From an uncultured Roseiflexaceae bacterium (GTDB taxonomy: Bacteria > Chloroflexota > Chloroflexia > Chloroflexales > Roseiflexaceae), in the NCBI GenBank assembly GCA_937988885.1, contig CALKHR010000029.1, positions 1 to 64,000 on the forward strand: DNA of 64,000 nucleotides. The letters are read 5' to 3'. The notes under the pieces are model-generated. The model did not search any database. It saw only the letters and a program-made list of their open reading frames with translations, and was not told where the DNA came from. Each line of letters begins with the position of its first letter. Position 1 is the first letter of the stretch. A program made the translations under genes and the position numbers. Shown here in pieces: positions 24,386-33,768 of the stretch.

Positions 24386-25093
24386 ATGGCTACACAAACC
24401 ATTCTTGTTGTCGATGATGAACCAGGCATCGTGACGATCGCGCGCGACTACCTCGACCGGGCGGGCTTTCGCGTTGTAACGGCTGGCGATGGCGTGCAGG
24501 CGCTCCGACTCGCCCGCACCGAACGCCCGAGCCTGCTAGTGCTCGACCTGATGCTGCCGGGGATGGATGGCCTCGATGTCACACGGGCGCTGCGCCAAGA
24601 CCCCGCCACCAATGCGCTTCCGATCATTATGTTAACCGCTCGCGTGGAGGAGACCGACCGCCTGATCGGGCTTGAGCTCGGCGCCGACGACTACATCACC
24701 AAGCCGTTCAGCCCTCGCGAGTTGGTCGCCCGGGTGCGGGCTGTGCTACGGCGCACCCAAGGCCAGCCCGAAGTGAGCGGCCAGTTGCGCCTCGGCGAAC
24801 TCACCATCGATCTGCAGCGGCGAAGCGTGCGGCGCGGCAATACGCCTATCGATCTCACCGCCACCGAGTTTGACCTGCTCGCGATCCTCGCCCGCGAGCC
24901 GGGCCGCCCCTACACCCGTAGCCAACTGCTCGATCTCGCCTACGATACCAGTTACGCCGGATTCGATCGTACCGTCGATGCGCATATCAAAAACCTGCGC
25001 CGTAAGATCGAACCCGACCCACGCAACCCAAAGTACATCCTCACCATTTACGGCGTGGGCTACAAATGCGCTGAACTCAGCGAAGAATCATGA
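24386..25093 (+). CDS. OmpR/PhoB-family response regulator
   Basis: 235 aa. Receiver domain with VVDDEPGI acidic pocket, phospho-Asp in LLVLDLMLPGMDG, and Lys in YITKPF; then a winged-helix trans_reg_C domain (LTATEFDLLAILAREPGRPYTRSQLLD...VDAHIKNLRRKIE...TIYGVGYKC). It pairs with the next gene by an ATGA overlap. ATG 24386 is chosen because the receiver begins there. Confidence 0.95.
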   Translation: MATQTILVVDDEPGIVTIARDYLDRAGFRVVTAGDGVQALRLARTERPSLLVLDLMLPGMDGLDVTRALRQDPATNALPIIMLTARVEETDRLIGLELGADDYITKPFSPRELVARVRAVLRRTQGQPEVSGQLRLGELTIDLQRRSVRRGNTPIDLTATEFDLLAILAREPGRPYTRSQLLDLAYDTSYAGFDRTVDAHIKNLRRKIEPDPRNPKYILTIYGVGYKCAELSEES

Positions 25094-26610
25094 GGAACGT
25101 TTCGGTGAAGCCGCACTTGTTCTGGACAATGTTGTTCTCGTTTGTGCTCGTGATCGTGTTGGGCGTCTGCGGTATGTTGGTCTTTTTCGGCCTAGCGGTC
25201 AACAACCTGTGGCAGCCTGCCGAATGGGCACGCACCACCCGCGAAGCACAAAACAGTTATGCCGATATGCTGAGCGACTACTACGTTGCCCACGGCAATT
25301 CGTGGCATGGTGCCGAACGTCGCCTCAACGGCCCGCCGTTCAACGGGCCAACCGAGCTCTCCACCTATGTGCTGCTGGATCAAGCCGAACGAGTCATCGT
25401 TAGCAACGACCACGAAATATCCGTCGGCAGCGTGCTCCCATCGCACTACGGCGAAACCCGAACGCCCATCTTCGTCAAAGGGGAACAGGTCGGCACCCTG
25501 CTGCAGATTCGTGGCCCCGCTCAACCACCACAAGCGCCCCGCGCACCCCGCGCACCCACACTACCGGGCCTGCCAATGCACGAATCTGAACCAGGCGACG
25601 ATCTCACCTCGCAGTTTGTGAATCGGCCACAGGTGCGATTCGTGTGGGGCATCCTGCGGGGCTTTGTGTTCGCTGGCATAGGGCTGATGAGCGTGTTGGT
25701 CCTCTTAGCGGCCTTCTTCGCCCAGCGCCTCAGCCACCCGATCCGTGGCATCACCAACGCGGCACAACAACTCGCCGCAGGGCAACTCGATGCTCAAGCG
25801 CCCGGCGCGCGCGTGCGAGAGCTCGATAACCTAGCGCAAGCCTTCAACAACATGGCGCAGTCGTTGGCCCGCGCCGATCAGCAGCGGCGACAGCTCACCG
25901 CCGACATCGCTCACGAATTGCGCACACCACTCACGATCATCAAAGGGCGATTGGAGGGATTGCAGGATGGCGTGTACGAAGCCACGCCAGAGGAGATCGA
26001 GCGTTTACTGGGCGAAGTCGCCATGCTCGAACGGCTGATCGAGGATCTGCGGCTGCTCGCCTTGGCCGAGACGGGGCAACTGCCACTCTACCCCGAGCCG
26101 ATCGAGCCATCCGAACTACTGCAAAGCGTCTCAGAGAGTTTCGCGAACCAAGCAGAGCAGCAGGACATCAGCATTCAGGTGCAGGCACCACCCGATCTGC
26201 CGATGTTCGAAGCCGACCCACAGCGCCTCAACCAGGTCTTCGCCAACCTGATCACGAATGCGCTGCGGCATACGCCATCCGGTGGCACCATCACGCTGCA
26301 AGCCGAACGAGGGGAAGCCCAGACCATCACCTTCCACGTTCGCGATAGTGGGCAGGGCATCGCCGCCGAACACTTACCTCTGATCTTCGACCGCTTCTAC
26401 CGCGCCGACCGCTCACGCACCCGTGGCAGCGGCGGCAGCGGCTTGGGCCTCGCTATCACCAAACAGATCGTCATCGCCCATGGCGGCAGCATCTCGGCCC
26501 AAAGCACCGAACACGTCGGCACCACTATCACCATCGTGCTGCCGATCTCAGGGGAATATCGCTCGAACAGCGATGCACATCACACAACCAAACAGCTACA
26601 GCGAGCGTAA
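25090..26610 (+). CDS. Sensor histidine kinase (BaeS-like)
   Basis: 506 aa. Membrane helix ~9-35, an extracytoplasmic sensor of ~150 residues ending in a Pro/Ala-rich hinge (PAQPPQAPRAPRAPTLPGLP), second helix ~192-212, HAMP, HisKA with ADIAHELRTPLTIIKGRLEG, then HATPase_c with NLITNALRHTP, DSGQGIAAEHL and GSGLGLAITKQI. ATGA overlap with the regulator implies coupling. Its end overlaps the convergent metX gene by 15 bases. The stimulus is unknown; the envelope is a reasonable guess. Confidence 0.93.
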   Translation: MRNVSVKPHLFWTMLFSFVLVIVLGVCGMLVFFGLAVNNLWQPAEWARTTREAQNSYADMLSDYYVAHGNSWHGAERRLNGPPFNGPTELSTYVLLDQAERVIVSNDHEISVGSVLPSHYGETRTPIFVKGEQVGTLLQIRGPAQPPQAPRAPRAPTLPGLPMHESEPGDDLTSQFVNRPQVRFVWGILRGFVFAGIGLMSVLVLLAAFFAQRLSHPIRGITNAAQQLAAGQLDAQAPGARVRELDNLAQAFNNMAQSLARADQQRRQLTADIAHELRTPLTIIKGRLEGLQDGVYEATPEEIERLLGEVAMLERLIEDLRLLALAETGQLPLYPEPIEPSELLQSVSESFANQAEQQDISIQVQAPPDLPMFEADPQRLNQVFANLITNALRHTPSGGTITLQAERGEAQTITFHVRDSGQGIAAEHLPLIFDRFYRADRSRTRGSGGSGLGLAITKQIVIAHGGSISAQSTEHVGTTITIVLPISGEYRSNSDAHHTTKQLQRA

Positions 26611-27741
26611 GAACTGCTCGATCAGCGGCTCCTGCTGTTCGATATCCACTAGGAACGCATCGTGGCCAGCCTGCGACTCGATATCGATATGCTCGACTGG
26701 GCGACCTACACGTCGCAGCGCTTGAGCGATCAGCGCCGACTCCGAGGTTGGGTAGAGCCAATCGCTGCTGAACGACAGAACCAAGAACGACGCCTGACTG
26801 CGCGCGAAAGCCGCCTCTAGCGAGCCGAACCGCGCAGGCAGATCCCAATAATCCATCGCCTTGGTGATGTAGAGGTACGAGTTAGCGTCGAAGCGAGCGT
26901 TGAACGATTCGCCCTTGTAGGCCAAATAGCTCTCGATCGCGAACTCGGGTTCGAGCGTGAACTGCGGGCCTTCGCCACTCTGGAACGCCCGACCAAACTT
27001 GCGCTCCAGCGACGGCTCGCTCAGGTACGTGATATGGCCGAGCATACGGGCCACCGCCAACCCATCGACCGGCGGCTTATGACCGTAGTAATCGCCATTC
27101 CGCCAGTTCGGATCGCTCATGATCGCCCGCCGCCCGATCGCGCTCCACGCCAGCGTCTGCGCCGAAGAGCGTGCGCTGGTCGCCAATAGCACCGCACCGC
27201 GCACCCGCTCGGGGTAGCTTACCACCCACTCCTGGGCCTGGAACCCACCCATCGACCCGCCGGCCACCGCCAGCAACTGGTCGATGCCCAAACTATCGAT
27301 CAGGCGAACCTGAGCGCGTACCATATCGCCGATCGTCAGCACCGGGAAGCGTGCGCCGTAGGGACGAGGATTATCGCCCAACGTACGGGGATCGATGCTG
27401 CTTGGACCAGTGCTACCCTGGCACCCGCCGATAATATTGGAACAAATCACGAAATAGCGGTCGGTATCGAACGGACGGCCTGGGCCAACCATCGCATCCC
27501 ACCAACCTGGCTGGCGATCGGTGAGGCGATGGCGACCAGCTGCGTGCGCATCGCCCGAAAGCGCGTGCAGCAGAAGAATAGCGTTATCCCGTGCAGGACT
27601 CAGCGTGCCATACGTCTCATATGCCAGCGTCACAGGTGCAAGGGTTGCACCACTGTCGAGGCGTAGCGGCTCGATCCAGCTCATCGAGCGGCGTTCAACC
27701 AAGCCAACACCATCGTTCAGTTGTGTCGCAAGTGCAGTCAT
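26596..27741 (-). CDS. metX: Homoserine O-acetyltransferase MetX
   Basis: 381 aa alpha/beta-hydrolase enzyme of methionine synthesis, L-homoserine + acetyl-CoA to O-acetylhomoserine. Seen: VTLAYETYGTL, LLLHALSGDAHAAG, the nucleophile elbow in VAGGSMGGFQAQEW, catalytic Asp in LSFSSDWLYPTSES, and His in QAGHDAFLV. Succinyl versus acetyl specificity is not decided by these motifs; acetyl is preferred because the neighbour is an O-acetylhomoserine enzyme. ATG 27741 has TAGGA upstream. Second gene after metY, so under the same SAM riboswitch. Confidence 0.93.
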   Translation of the reverse strand: MTALATQLNDGVGLVERRSMSWIEPLRLDSGATLAPVTLAYETYGTLSPARDNAILLLHALSGDAHAAGRHRLTDRQPGWWDAMVGPGRPFDTDRYFVICSNIIGGCQGSTGPSSIDPRTLGDNPRPYGARFPVLTIGDMVRAQVRLIDSLGIDQLLAVAGGSMGGFQAQEWVVSYPERVRGAVLLATSARSSAQTLAWSAIGRRAIMSDPNWRNGDYYGHKPPVDGLAVARMLGHITYLSEPSLERKFGRAFQSGEGPQFTLEPEFAIESYLAYKGESFNARFDANSYLYITKAMDYWDLPARFGSLEAAFARSQASFLVLSFSSDWLYPTSESALIAQALRRVGRPVEHIDIESQAGHDAFLVDIEQQEPLIEQFLRSL

Positions 27742-27817
27742 AATCCTACGCTTCACAGTACCGTTTTGCGTCGCGAAGCACGCCCCGCAACGCAAAACGG
27801 ACCACTAAACAATCAAC

Positions 27818-29104
27818 CTAAATCTTTGCCAACGCCTGCTCCAAGTCGGCCAGAATATCATCGATCGTCTCGATACCGACCGAGAGGCGCACATAATCGT
27901 CGGTCACGCCCGTCAGCAGCTGCTCCTCAGGCGTCAACTGACTGTGCGTCGTGCTGGCCGGGTGAATGGCCAAGCTCTTCGCATCGCCGATGTTCGCCAA
28001 GTGCGAGAACAGCTTCAGGCTATCGATGAACTTCGCGCCAGCCTCGCGGCCACCCTTCACGCCGAAGCCCAAGATACCGCTCTGACCCTTCGGCAGGTAC
28101 TTCTTGGCCAGTTCATACGACGGGTGGCTCGGCAAGCCGGGGTAGTTCACCCACGCCACTTTCGGATGCTCCTGCAAGTAGTTGGCGACCGCCAGCGCGT
28201 TCTGGCTGTGGCGCTCCATACGCAGCGACAGCGTCTCGATGCCCTGCAAGAACAGGAACGAGTTGAAGGGGCTGAGCGCCGCGCCCAAGTCGCGCAGCAA
28301 CTGCACGCGGGCCTTGATGATGTAGGCCAGCGGGCCGAGCGCCTGCGTGTACACCAAGCCGTGGTACGAAGGATCTGGCTCGCTGAGCTCGGGGAAACGA
28401 CCATTCGCCCAATCGAACTTGCCGCTATCGACGATCAGACCGCCGATGCTGGAGCCGTGGCCGCCCAAATACTTGGTGGCCGAATGAACCACAATATCAG
28501 CACCCCACTCGAACGGGCGGCACAGGTACGGCGTCGCCGTCGTCGAGTCCACGATCACCGGCACACCCTGCTCATGGGCGATCGCCGCGATCTTCTCCAG
28601 ATCCAGCACATCGAGTTTGGGGTTGCCGATCAACTCCAGGAAGAACGCCTTCGTGCGGCCATCGATCGCCTTGCGGAAGCCATCGAGATCGCGAGCATCG
28701 ACGAAGCGCGTCGTGATACCCAGCTTCGGCAGCGTGTGGCGGAACAAGTTGTACGTGCCGCCGTACAAGTCCGACGACGACACAATATTGTCGCCTGCAC
28801 CAGCAATATTCAACACCGCAAACGTCTCGGCGGCCTGGCCCGAAGCCACCGCCAAAGCACCCACGCCACCTTCGAGCGCCGCAATCCGCTGCTCGAGCAC
28901 ATCGGTGGTCGGGTTCATAATGCGAGTGTAAATATTGCCAAACTCCTGAAGGCCAAACAGCCGAGCAGCATGGCCCGTATCCTTGAACTGGTACGACGTG
29001 GTCTGATAAATCGGCACCGCACGAGCACCCGTTGTAGGATCTGGCTGTTGGCCGCCATGGAGTGCTAGAGTATCAAAACCGCTGAACGTCTTCTCATCCG
29101 ACAT
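27818..29104 (-). CDS. metY: O-acetylhomoserine sulfhydrylase MetY
   Basis: 428 aa PLP enzyme of the Cys/Met metabolism family. Converts O-acetylhomoserine with sulfide to homocysteine. The N-terminus FDTLALHGGQQPDPTTGARAVPIY is typical, the PLP lysine is in HSATKYLGGHGSSIGG, and the long insert (FDWANGRFPELSEPDPSYHGL) marks the MetY subgroup over MetB/MetC. GAGGAGG lies upstream of ATG 29104; a longer frame by six codons is less likely. The leader holds a SAM-I riboswitch. Confidence 0.95.
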   Translation of the reverse strand: MSDEKTFSGFDTLALHGGQQPDPTTGARAVPIYQTTSYQFKDTGHAARLFGLQEFGNIYTRIMNPTTDVLEQRIAALEGGVGALAVASGQAAETFAVLNIAGAGDNIVSSSDLYGGTYNLFRHTLPKLGITTRFVDARDLDGFRKAIDGRTKAFFLELIGNPKLDVLDLEKIAAIAHEQGVPVIVDSTTATPYLCRPFEWGADIVVHSATKYLGGHGSSIGGLIVDSGKFDWANGRFPELSEPDPSYHGLVYTQALGPLAYIIKARVQLLRDLGAALSPFNSFLFLQGIETLSLRMERHSQNALAVANYLQEHPKVAWVNYPGLPSHPSYELAKKYLPKGQSGILGFGVKGGREAGAKFIDSLKLFSHLANIGDAKSLAIHPASTTHSQLTPEEQLLTGVTDDYVRLSVGIETIDDILADLEQALAKI

Positions 29105-29177
29105 AAGGGATCGCCTCCTCAACTGTACGAATTACACCTCGACAAACGATCGAATAGCCACTCCAGGCAACAGAAAA

Positions 29178-29201
29178 CCCCTCATCAGTTATGATGAGGG
29201 G
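29178..29201 (-). terminator. Intrinsic terminator of the SAM-I riboswitch
   Basis: CCCCTCATCA (29178-29187) with TGATGAGGGG (29192-29201); on the minus strand it is followed by TTTTCTG. It lies between aptamer and metY, as expected of a SAM-triggered off switch. Confidence 0.92.
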
Positions 29202-29229
29202 CGTATAGCGATGCTATGAAATAGATCTG

Positions 29230-29359
29230 CCTCTCATCTTCCAGACATACGCTGCCGGATTTGGCACCATTCCTTTATTGAGCATTTAGCATCTCAAACG
29301 CTCTAGGTGGTTGCCGAGGCTTCACTGGGCCGGTCCCTCTGCCTCTCTGGATAAGAGTT
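29230..29359 (-). ncRNA. SAM-I riboswitch (S box) controlling metY-metX
   Basis: On minus: ACTCTTATCCAGAGAGGC, AGAGGGACCGGCCC, GAAGCCTCGGCAACC, then AAGGAATGGTGCCAAATCC and GGCAGC, closed by GGAAGATGAGAGG. All core S-box elements and the kink-turn are present in order. SAM binding should favour the downstream terminator and stop metY-metX transcription. Confidence 0.97.
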
Positions 29360-29382
29360 GAGCTATTCAATTGTCAGGGGAG

Positions 29383-29411
29383 ATGATAATATATCTGTAC
29401 GGGATTGTCAA
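29383..29411 (-). promoter_or_regulatory. Promoter of the SAM riboswitch/metY-metX transcript
   Basis: -35 TTGACA (29406-29411 on minus), 17-base spacer, -10 TATCAT (29383-29388). Confidence 0.8.
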
Positions 29412-29416
29412 GAAGC

Positions 29417-29680
29417 CTACGATCCCTGCGAGTCATCATCCTTCTGCTGGGCAGCATTGCTCAGGCTCTCGGTGAAGGTCTGCACACCATCGAGCAGCGC
29501 GCTGCCCACCGTGCGGCCAACCTCACTCCCCAGTACACCGCCAACCAACGCGCCAGCAAAGGTGCCAACCACCGGGATCGGCAACAGCACCGAGCCCAAA
29601 CTCGCCCCGGCGATCACGCCAGCACCCAACCCTGCGAAACGGCCTACCTGCTCATTCTGCTCATTCTGCTTGTTAGCCAT
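29417..29680 (-). CDS. Small glycine-zipper protein
   Basis: 87 aa. Residues ~14-62 are a Gly-rich hydrophobic segment (VGRFAGLGAGVIAGASLGSV, then LLPIPVVGTFAGALVGGVLG) flanked by polar ends, a glycine-zipper/DUF456-like pattern. AAGGAG lies 8 bases before ATG. The stop falls 6 bases before the metY promoter -35. Function unknown; similar small proteins are membrane- or stress-linked. Confidence 0.65.
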   Translation of the reverse strand: MANKQNEQNEQVGRFAGLGAGVIAGASLGSVLLPIPVVGTFAGALVGGVLGSEVGRTVGSALLDGVQTFTESLSNAAQQKDDDSQGS

Positions 29681-29776
29681 GGTGATAACTCCTTACAAAC
29701 AAGTGGCATATACAACAGCCTAACCATCGTCCCGGATACGCCAACATCGCGCAGCCACTACACCAATCCTGTTAAA

Positions 29777-29880
29777 TGTTTTGGGAAGAAGAGGCAACCG
29801 CGATCCCAGCGCCCGTCGCTACGTAGCAACCTCCGTCTTGTGGAACGTGGCGCGGCGCGCACATGCGCTTCACCGCTGCA
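29777..29880 (+). repeat. Dispersed intergenic repeat, family 1, copy C (diverged)
   Basis: Shares TTTTGGGAAGA, CCAGCGCCCGTCGCTACG and TAGCAACCTCC...TGTGGAACGT with copies A and B; the GCGCGC part is weak. The remaining 29681-30249 gap shows no gene; it holds a promoter candidate at 30107-30115. Confidence 0.6.
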
Positions 29881-30106
29881 TCCAACACCCCATATCGTCG
29901 GGGCACCGATGATCAGCGCTGTTCCGCAGCCATCGAACAGACGCCATACTACCCTGACGCTACAACCGCCACTTTTGTTGCACCACCCGAAAAAACTATC
30001 AAAAAAAGACAACAAAACGACGCACTGCCGTATTTCAATCAAGACGCATCACAGCAACCGTATCAGACACCTATCAGCCAGGCATACAGCAGAACAACCG
30101 AGCGCA

Positions 30107-30115
30107 TGGTAGAAT
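30107..30115 (+). promoter_or_regulatory. Extended -10 promoter for the two-VWA gene
   Basis: TGG-TAGAAT, 135 bases before ATG 30250; no -35 recognised. Confidence 0.45.
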
Positions 30116-30249
30116 CTTCAACAAACACAACCCGGAACCAATACCACGCACACAGCGTCATAGCTACTGACAGACGTATCCGAACGTTGTGATTTCACGT
30201 GCCATTCGCCTAAACCGTGGAGTTTGCTGGCGAGAAAGCAACGTAACCC

Positions 30250-33123
30250 ATGCGCATTTCCTTTATTTTTCCGCACATCCTCTGGCTTCTCCTGATCATC
30301 ATCCCATTGTGGGCGATCGTGTTGGCCGCGCCACGTCGGCTGCCGACCGCACGCTTCTGGGCCAGCCTGGGGCTGCGCACTGCCATGATCGTTGCGCTGA
30401 TCCTCTCGCTCGCTGGCACCCAGATCGAACGGGGCATCGACGCGATCACCACCGTGTTCCTGATCGATAGCTCCGATTCTATCACGCCGAGCGCCCGCAG
30501 CCAAGCCGAGAACTTCATCCAAAATGCGCTGCAGAGCATGCGTGAGGAGGATCGGGCGGCGATCATCGTGTTTGGTGAGAACGCCCTGGTTGAGCGCGCG
30601 CCGTCCGCCGAACAGCGGCTGGGCCAACTGCGCTCGGTGCCTGTCGCAGCGCGCACCAACATTCAAGAGGCGCTGCAACTCGGCCTTGCGCTGCTGCCCG
30701 CCGATACACAAAAGCGGCTCGTGCTGCTCTCCGACGGCGGCGAAAACAGCGGCAACGCCTTGGTGGCAGAGCAACTTGCCAGCGCCCGCCACGTCACCAT
30801 CGACTACGTTGACCTGACGATGCCCAGCAGCGATAACGAAGCGCTGATCGCCGCGCTCGACGTGCCCACCAACGTGCGGCAGGGCCAACAGATCGAGCTC
30901 ATCGCCACCATCGAGAGCAACGTGGAGCAAGGCGCTACACTGCGCATCTTCGCCGACGACACCGTACTGCTCGACCAGCGCGTGCAACTGCAACCGGGCG
31001 AGAACCGCTTCAGCCTGACCGTCGATGCACTCGAACAGGGCTTCCAGCGCTACCGCGCCCAGATCGAGCCGGATAGCGATGGCCGTTCGCAAAACAATCA
31101 AGCCGAGGCGATCGTGCGGGTCGGCGGCAGCGCCAAAATCCTGCTAATCGAAGGCGAGAGTGGCGACGGCTGGCCCCTGCGCGATGCGCTGGCCGCCAAC
31201 AACATCCAAGCCGACCTGATCGCGCCCGGCGACGCACCCACCGACCTCACCGCGCTCACCAACTACGACGGGGTGGTGCTGATCAACGTCCCCTATCGAG
31301 CGCTGCCCACGCAATTCTCCAATCACCTGCCCACCTACGTGCGCGACCTCGGCAAAGGGCTGATGATGATCGGCGGCGAACGCTCCTACGGCGTGGGTGG
31401 CTACAGCCAAACGCCGATCGAAGAGGCGCTGCCCGTGTACATGGACGTGCGCAACCGCCAGGAGCGCCCCAACGTCGCGATCGTCTTTGTGATCGACAAA
31501 TCGGGCAGCATGAACGCCTGCCACTGCTCGGGGCCGAATCCCGCTCTCTCGCAATCGATCGAGGGCGGCACACCCAAGATCGACATCGCCAAGGACGCGG
31601 TGGTGCAAGCCTCGGCACTGCTCGGCGAGCAGGACAGCATCGGCGTGGTGGCCTTCAACGAGGGCGCGCAGTGGGCACTGCCAGTCACGCACGACGCCAA
31701 CCCCAACCAAGTGCTCGAAGCGGTCACGCCACTGCTACCCGACGGACAGACCGACGTGCGGGTGGGCTTGGTGGCCGCCGAAGAAGCGCTGCTCAGGACC
31801 GACGCCAAGATCAAGCACGTCATCCTCCTAACCGACGGTTGGTCGCGGGGCGGTGATAACCTCGATGTGGTGCAGCGCATGCGCGATGAAGGCATCACCA
31901 CATCGGTTGTCGGCGCGGGCGCAGGCTCTGCTGAGTACCTCGCCGATATGGCCGCGACGGGCAGCGGGCGCTACTACCCCACCGTCACGATGGACGAAGT
32001 GCCGCAGATCTTCGTGCAAGAGACCATCACCGCCGTGGGCAACTATCTGATCGAGGAGCCGTTCACGCCCAAGTACGCCGCGCCGAGCGCCATCCTCGAT
32101 GGGCTGCAATCCGGCTTGCCGCCCCTGTACGGCTACAACGGCAGCACACCCAAAGAGACTGCCACCACCGTGCTAGTCGGCGTCGAACAATCGCCAGTGC
32201 TGGCCCAGTGGCAGTACGGCTTGGGCCGCGCCGTGGCGTGGACCAGCGATACGAAGGGCAAGTGGGCCAAGGATTGGATCACGTGGTCGGAGTTTCCCCG
32301 CTTCGCCGCGCAGATGGTGCAGTGGATGGTGCCGAGCGCCAGCAATAGCAACCTCACCACGACGATGCGCCAAGAGGGCGCGCAGACGGTGATCGAAGTG
32401 CAGGCCCACGACCCGAACGGTAACCCGCAGGACGGCCTGCAATTGCAGGCGAGTTTTGTGGGCAACAACGGCCTGGGCCAAGAGGTGCAGTTGACGCAGA
32501 TCGGGCCGGGCACCTACCGCGCCACGGTCGAGAATCCGCTGCAGGGCACCTATATCGTGCAGATCTCGGGCAAGCAGGACAATACGGTGGTGGCGCAGGA
32601 GACAGCGGGCTTGGTGGTGCCCTATTCGCCGGAATACCGCCAGGGTCAGGGCAACCCCGCACTGCTCGAAGCGCTGGCCAAGGCGACCAACGGTCGGCGC
32701 CTCGAACAGCCCGCCGATGCGTTTGCGCCCTTGCGCAGCGATGTGACCCGCGCCCAAGAGATCGCGCTGCCACTGCTGTCGTTGGTGCTCCTGCTGTTGC
32801 CGCTCGACATTGGCGTGCGCCGCCTGATGCTGCGCCGCAGCGACTTTGCGCCGCTGTTCAAGCGAGCGGAGACGGTGCCAGCAGCGCCGCCCGAAGTCGC
32901 CCCGCAGTTCGATACGCTACAACGGGCCAAGCAGCGCGCCAGACAACGCGTAGGCGCCCCAACGGCACCTGCCGAGCCAGCACCCACGCAGCGTGCCACC
33001 GCGCCTCAGGAGGCCGCTGAGCGTACCACAGCACCCACCGCAACCGCCGCACCCGACGACCGCCTAGAGCGACTGCGCCAAGCCCGAGACCGCGCCCGTA
33101 AGCGAGCGCGCGGCGAGGAGTAG
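30250..33123 (+). CDS. Large membrane protein with two VWA domains
   Basis: 957 aa. Two N-terminal membrane helices (~7-25 and ~37-53), then a VWA domain with metal-binding DxSxS motif LIDSSDS (~residue 74), a GATase1-like middle (LLIEGESGDGW...GKGLMMIGGERSYGVGGYSQTPIEEALPV), a second VWA with VIDKSGSM (~414), and a further beta domain. A final helix is at ~838-855, followed by an Arg/Ala-rich coiled tail (RLRQARDRARKRARGEE). The layout fits proteins called VWA/glutamine-amidotransferase-like in Chloroflexota. It likely binds partner proteins outside the cell with Mg/Mn; target unknown. The ribosome-binding site is weak. Confidence 0.85.
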   Translation: MRISFIFPHILWLLLIIIPLWAIVLAAPRRLPTARFWASLGLRTAMIVALILSLAGTQIERGIDAITTVFLIDSSDSITPSARSQAENFIQNALQSMREEDRAAIIVFGENALVERAPSAEQRLGQLRSVPVAARTNIQEALQLGLALLPADTQKRLVLLSDGGENSGNALVAEQLASARHVTIDYVDLTMPSSDNEALIAALDVPTNVRQGQQIELIATIESNVEQGATLRIFADDTVLLDQRVQLQPGENRFSLTVDALEQGFQRYRAQIEPDSDGRSQNNQAEAIVRVGGSAKILLIEGESGDGWPLRDALAANNIQADLIAPGDAPTDLTALTNYDGVVLINVPYRALPTQFSNHLPTYVRDLGKGLMMIGGERSYGVGGYSQTPIEEALPVYMDVRNRQERPNVAIVFVIDKSGSMNACHCSGPNPALSQSIEGGTPKIDIAKDAVVQASALLGEQDSIGVVAFNEGAQWALPVTHDANPNQVLEAVTPLLPDGQTDVRVGLVAAEEALLRTDAKIKHVILLTDGWSRGGDNLDVVQRMRDEGITTSVVGAGAGSAEYLADMAATGSGRYYPTVTMDEVPQIFVQETITAVGNYLIEEPFTPKYAAPSAILDGLQSGLPPLYGYNGSTPKETATTVLVGVEQSPVLAQWQYGLGRAVAWTSDTKGKWAKDWITWSEFPRFAAQMVQWMVPSASNSNLTTTMRQEGAQTVIEVQAHDPNGNPQDGLQLQASFVGNNGLGQEVQLTQIGPGTYRATVENPLQGTYIVQISGKQDNTVVAQETAGLVVPYSPEYRQGQGNPALLEALAKATNGRRLEQPADAFAPLRSDVTRAQEIALPLLSLVLLLLPLDIGVRRLMLRRSDFAPLFKRAETVPAAPPEVAPQFDTLQRAKQRARQRVGAPTAPAEPAPTQRATAPQEAAERTTAPTATAAPDDRLERLRQARDRARKRARGEE

Positions 33124-33129
33124 CGCCCC

Positions 33130-33238
33130 GCCCATGGGTGTTGCGCAAACTGTACCTGATCGGTACGCGTTTGGGCCATCCGTGGGCATGGGGCCGCCAC
33201 GCTGCCGATGACACCGCGTTTTCTTTTCCCCAAAACTT
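33130..33238 (-). repeat. Dispersed intergenic repeat, family 2, copy E
   Basis: Minus strand starts TTTTGGGGAAAAGAAAACGC and carries the box CATGCCCACGGATGGCCCAA (33171-33190), shared with the copies at 45771-45870 (+) and 49920-50020 (-). It contains a GTACC/GGTAC hairpin. It fills the gap between convergent genes. Confidence 0.55.
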
Positions 33239-33737
33239 ACTGCGTGAATTGTACCGTTGCTGCTCGGGGGTTTGGCTGCCACAGCGAACCGAGCAGCGCC
33301 CCCCAGAGGCCCGCGTGGATGCCGTTCAGCAAAACGAGCGGCAGTGGCGCGGCGATCCACAGGCGGATCTCCAGCCACCACAGGCCGAATGCAAGGAGCG
33401 GGAGCGCGAAGCGCAACGCTAGCGGCAAGGCGCGGTAGTGCGTGCCGATGCGCGGGTTGCGCAACAGCCACCAGGCCGCCCAAATGCCGATGGTCGCGCC
33501 CCAACAGCGCGCGCAAACGGCCATCGGGAAGCCCAGCAGCATGTACGACTTGGCGGGGGTCGGGCAGATGTAGCGAGTCAGCAGGTCGTGGGCTAGCGTG
33601 CCCGAATCGGCCAGCAGCGGCAGGCGCGTGGCCTGAAACAGCGGCGCGAGCAGTGGCCCGAAGAAGAGCACCGCCATGATCACGAGCAGCCAGCGCGGCG
33701 TACGAGTCGTTGATTGTGTGAGCGTTTGTGTTGCCAT
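33237..33737 (-). CDS. DUF2085 family membrane protein
   Basis: 166 aa with four or five membrane helices. The conserved core RYICPTPAKSYMLLGFPMAVCARCWGATIGIW carries cysteines and the CxRC motif of the DUF2085 family. No known activity; the Cys-x-x-Cys may bind metal. ATG 33737 is preferred, as the longer frame adds a non-family N-terminus. Confidence 0.75.
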   Translation of the reverse strand: MATQTLTQSTTRTPRWLLVIMAVLFFGPLLAPLFQATRLPLLADSGTLAHDLLTRYICPTPAKSYMLLGFPMAVCARCWGATIGIWAAWWLLRNPRIGTHYRALPLALRFALPLLAFGLWWLEIRLWIAAPLPLVLLNGIHAGLWGALLGSLWQPNPRAATVQFTQ

Positions 33738-33768
33738 ATCTCGCTTGGTAGCACCGATCGTACCAACG

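Noticed and set aside
29863..30192. 109-codon plus-strand ORF upstream of the two-VWA gene
   Set aside because: No ribosome-binding site, overlaps the repeat and the candidate promoter, and has no family-like sequence.
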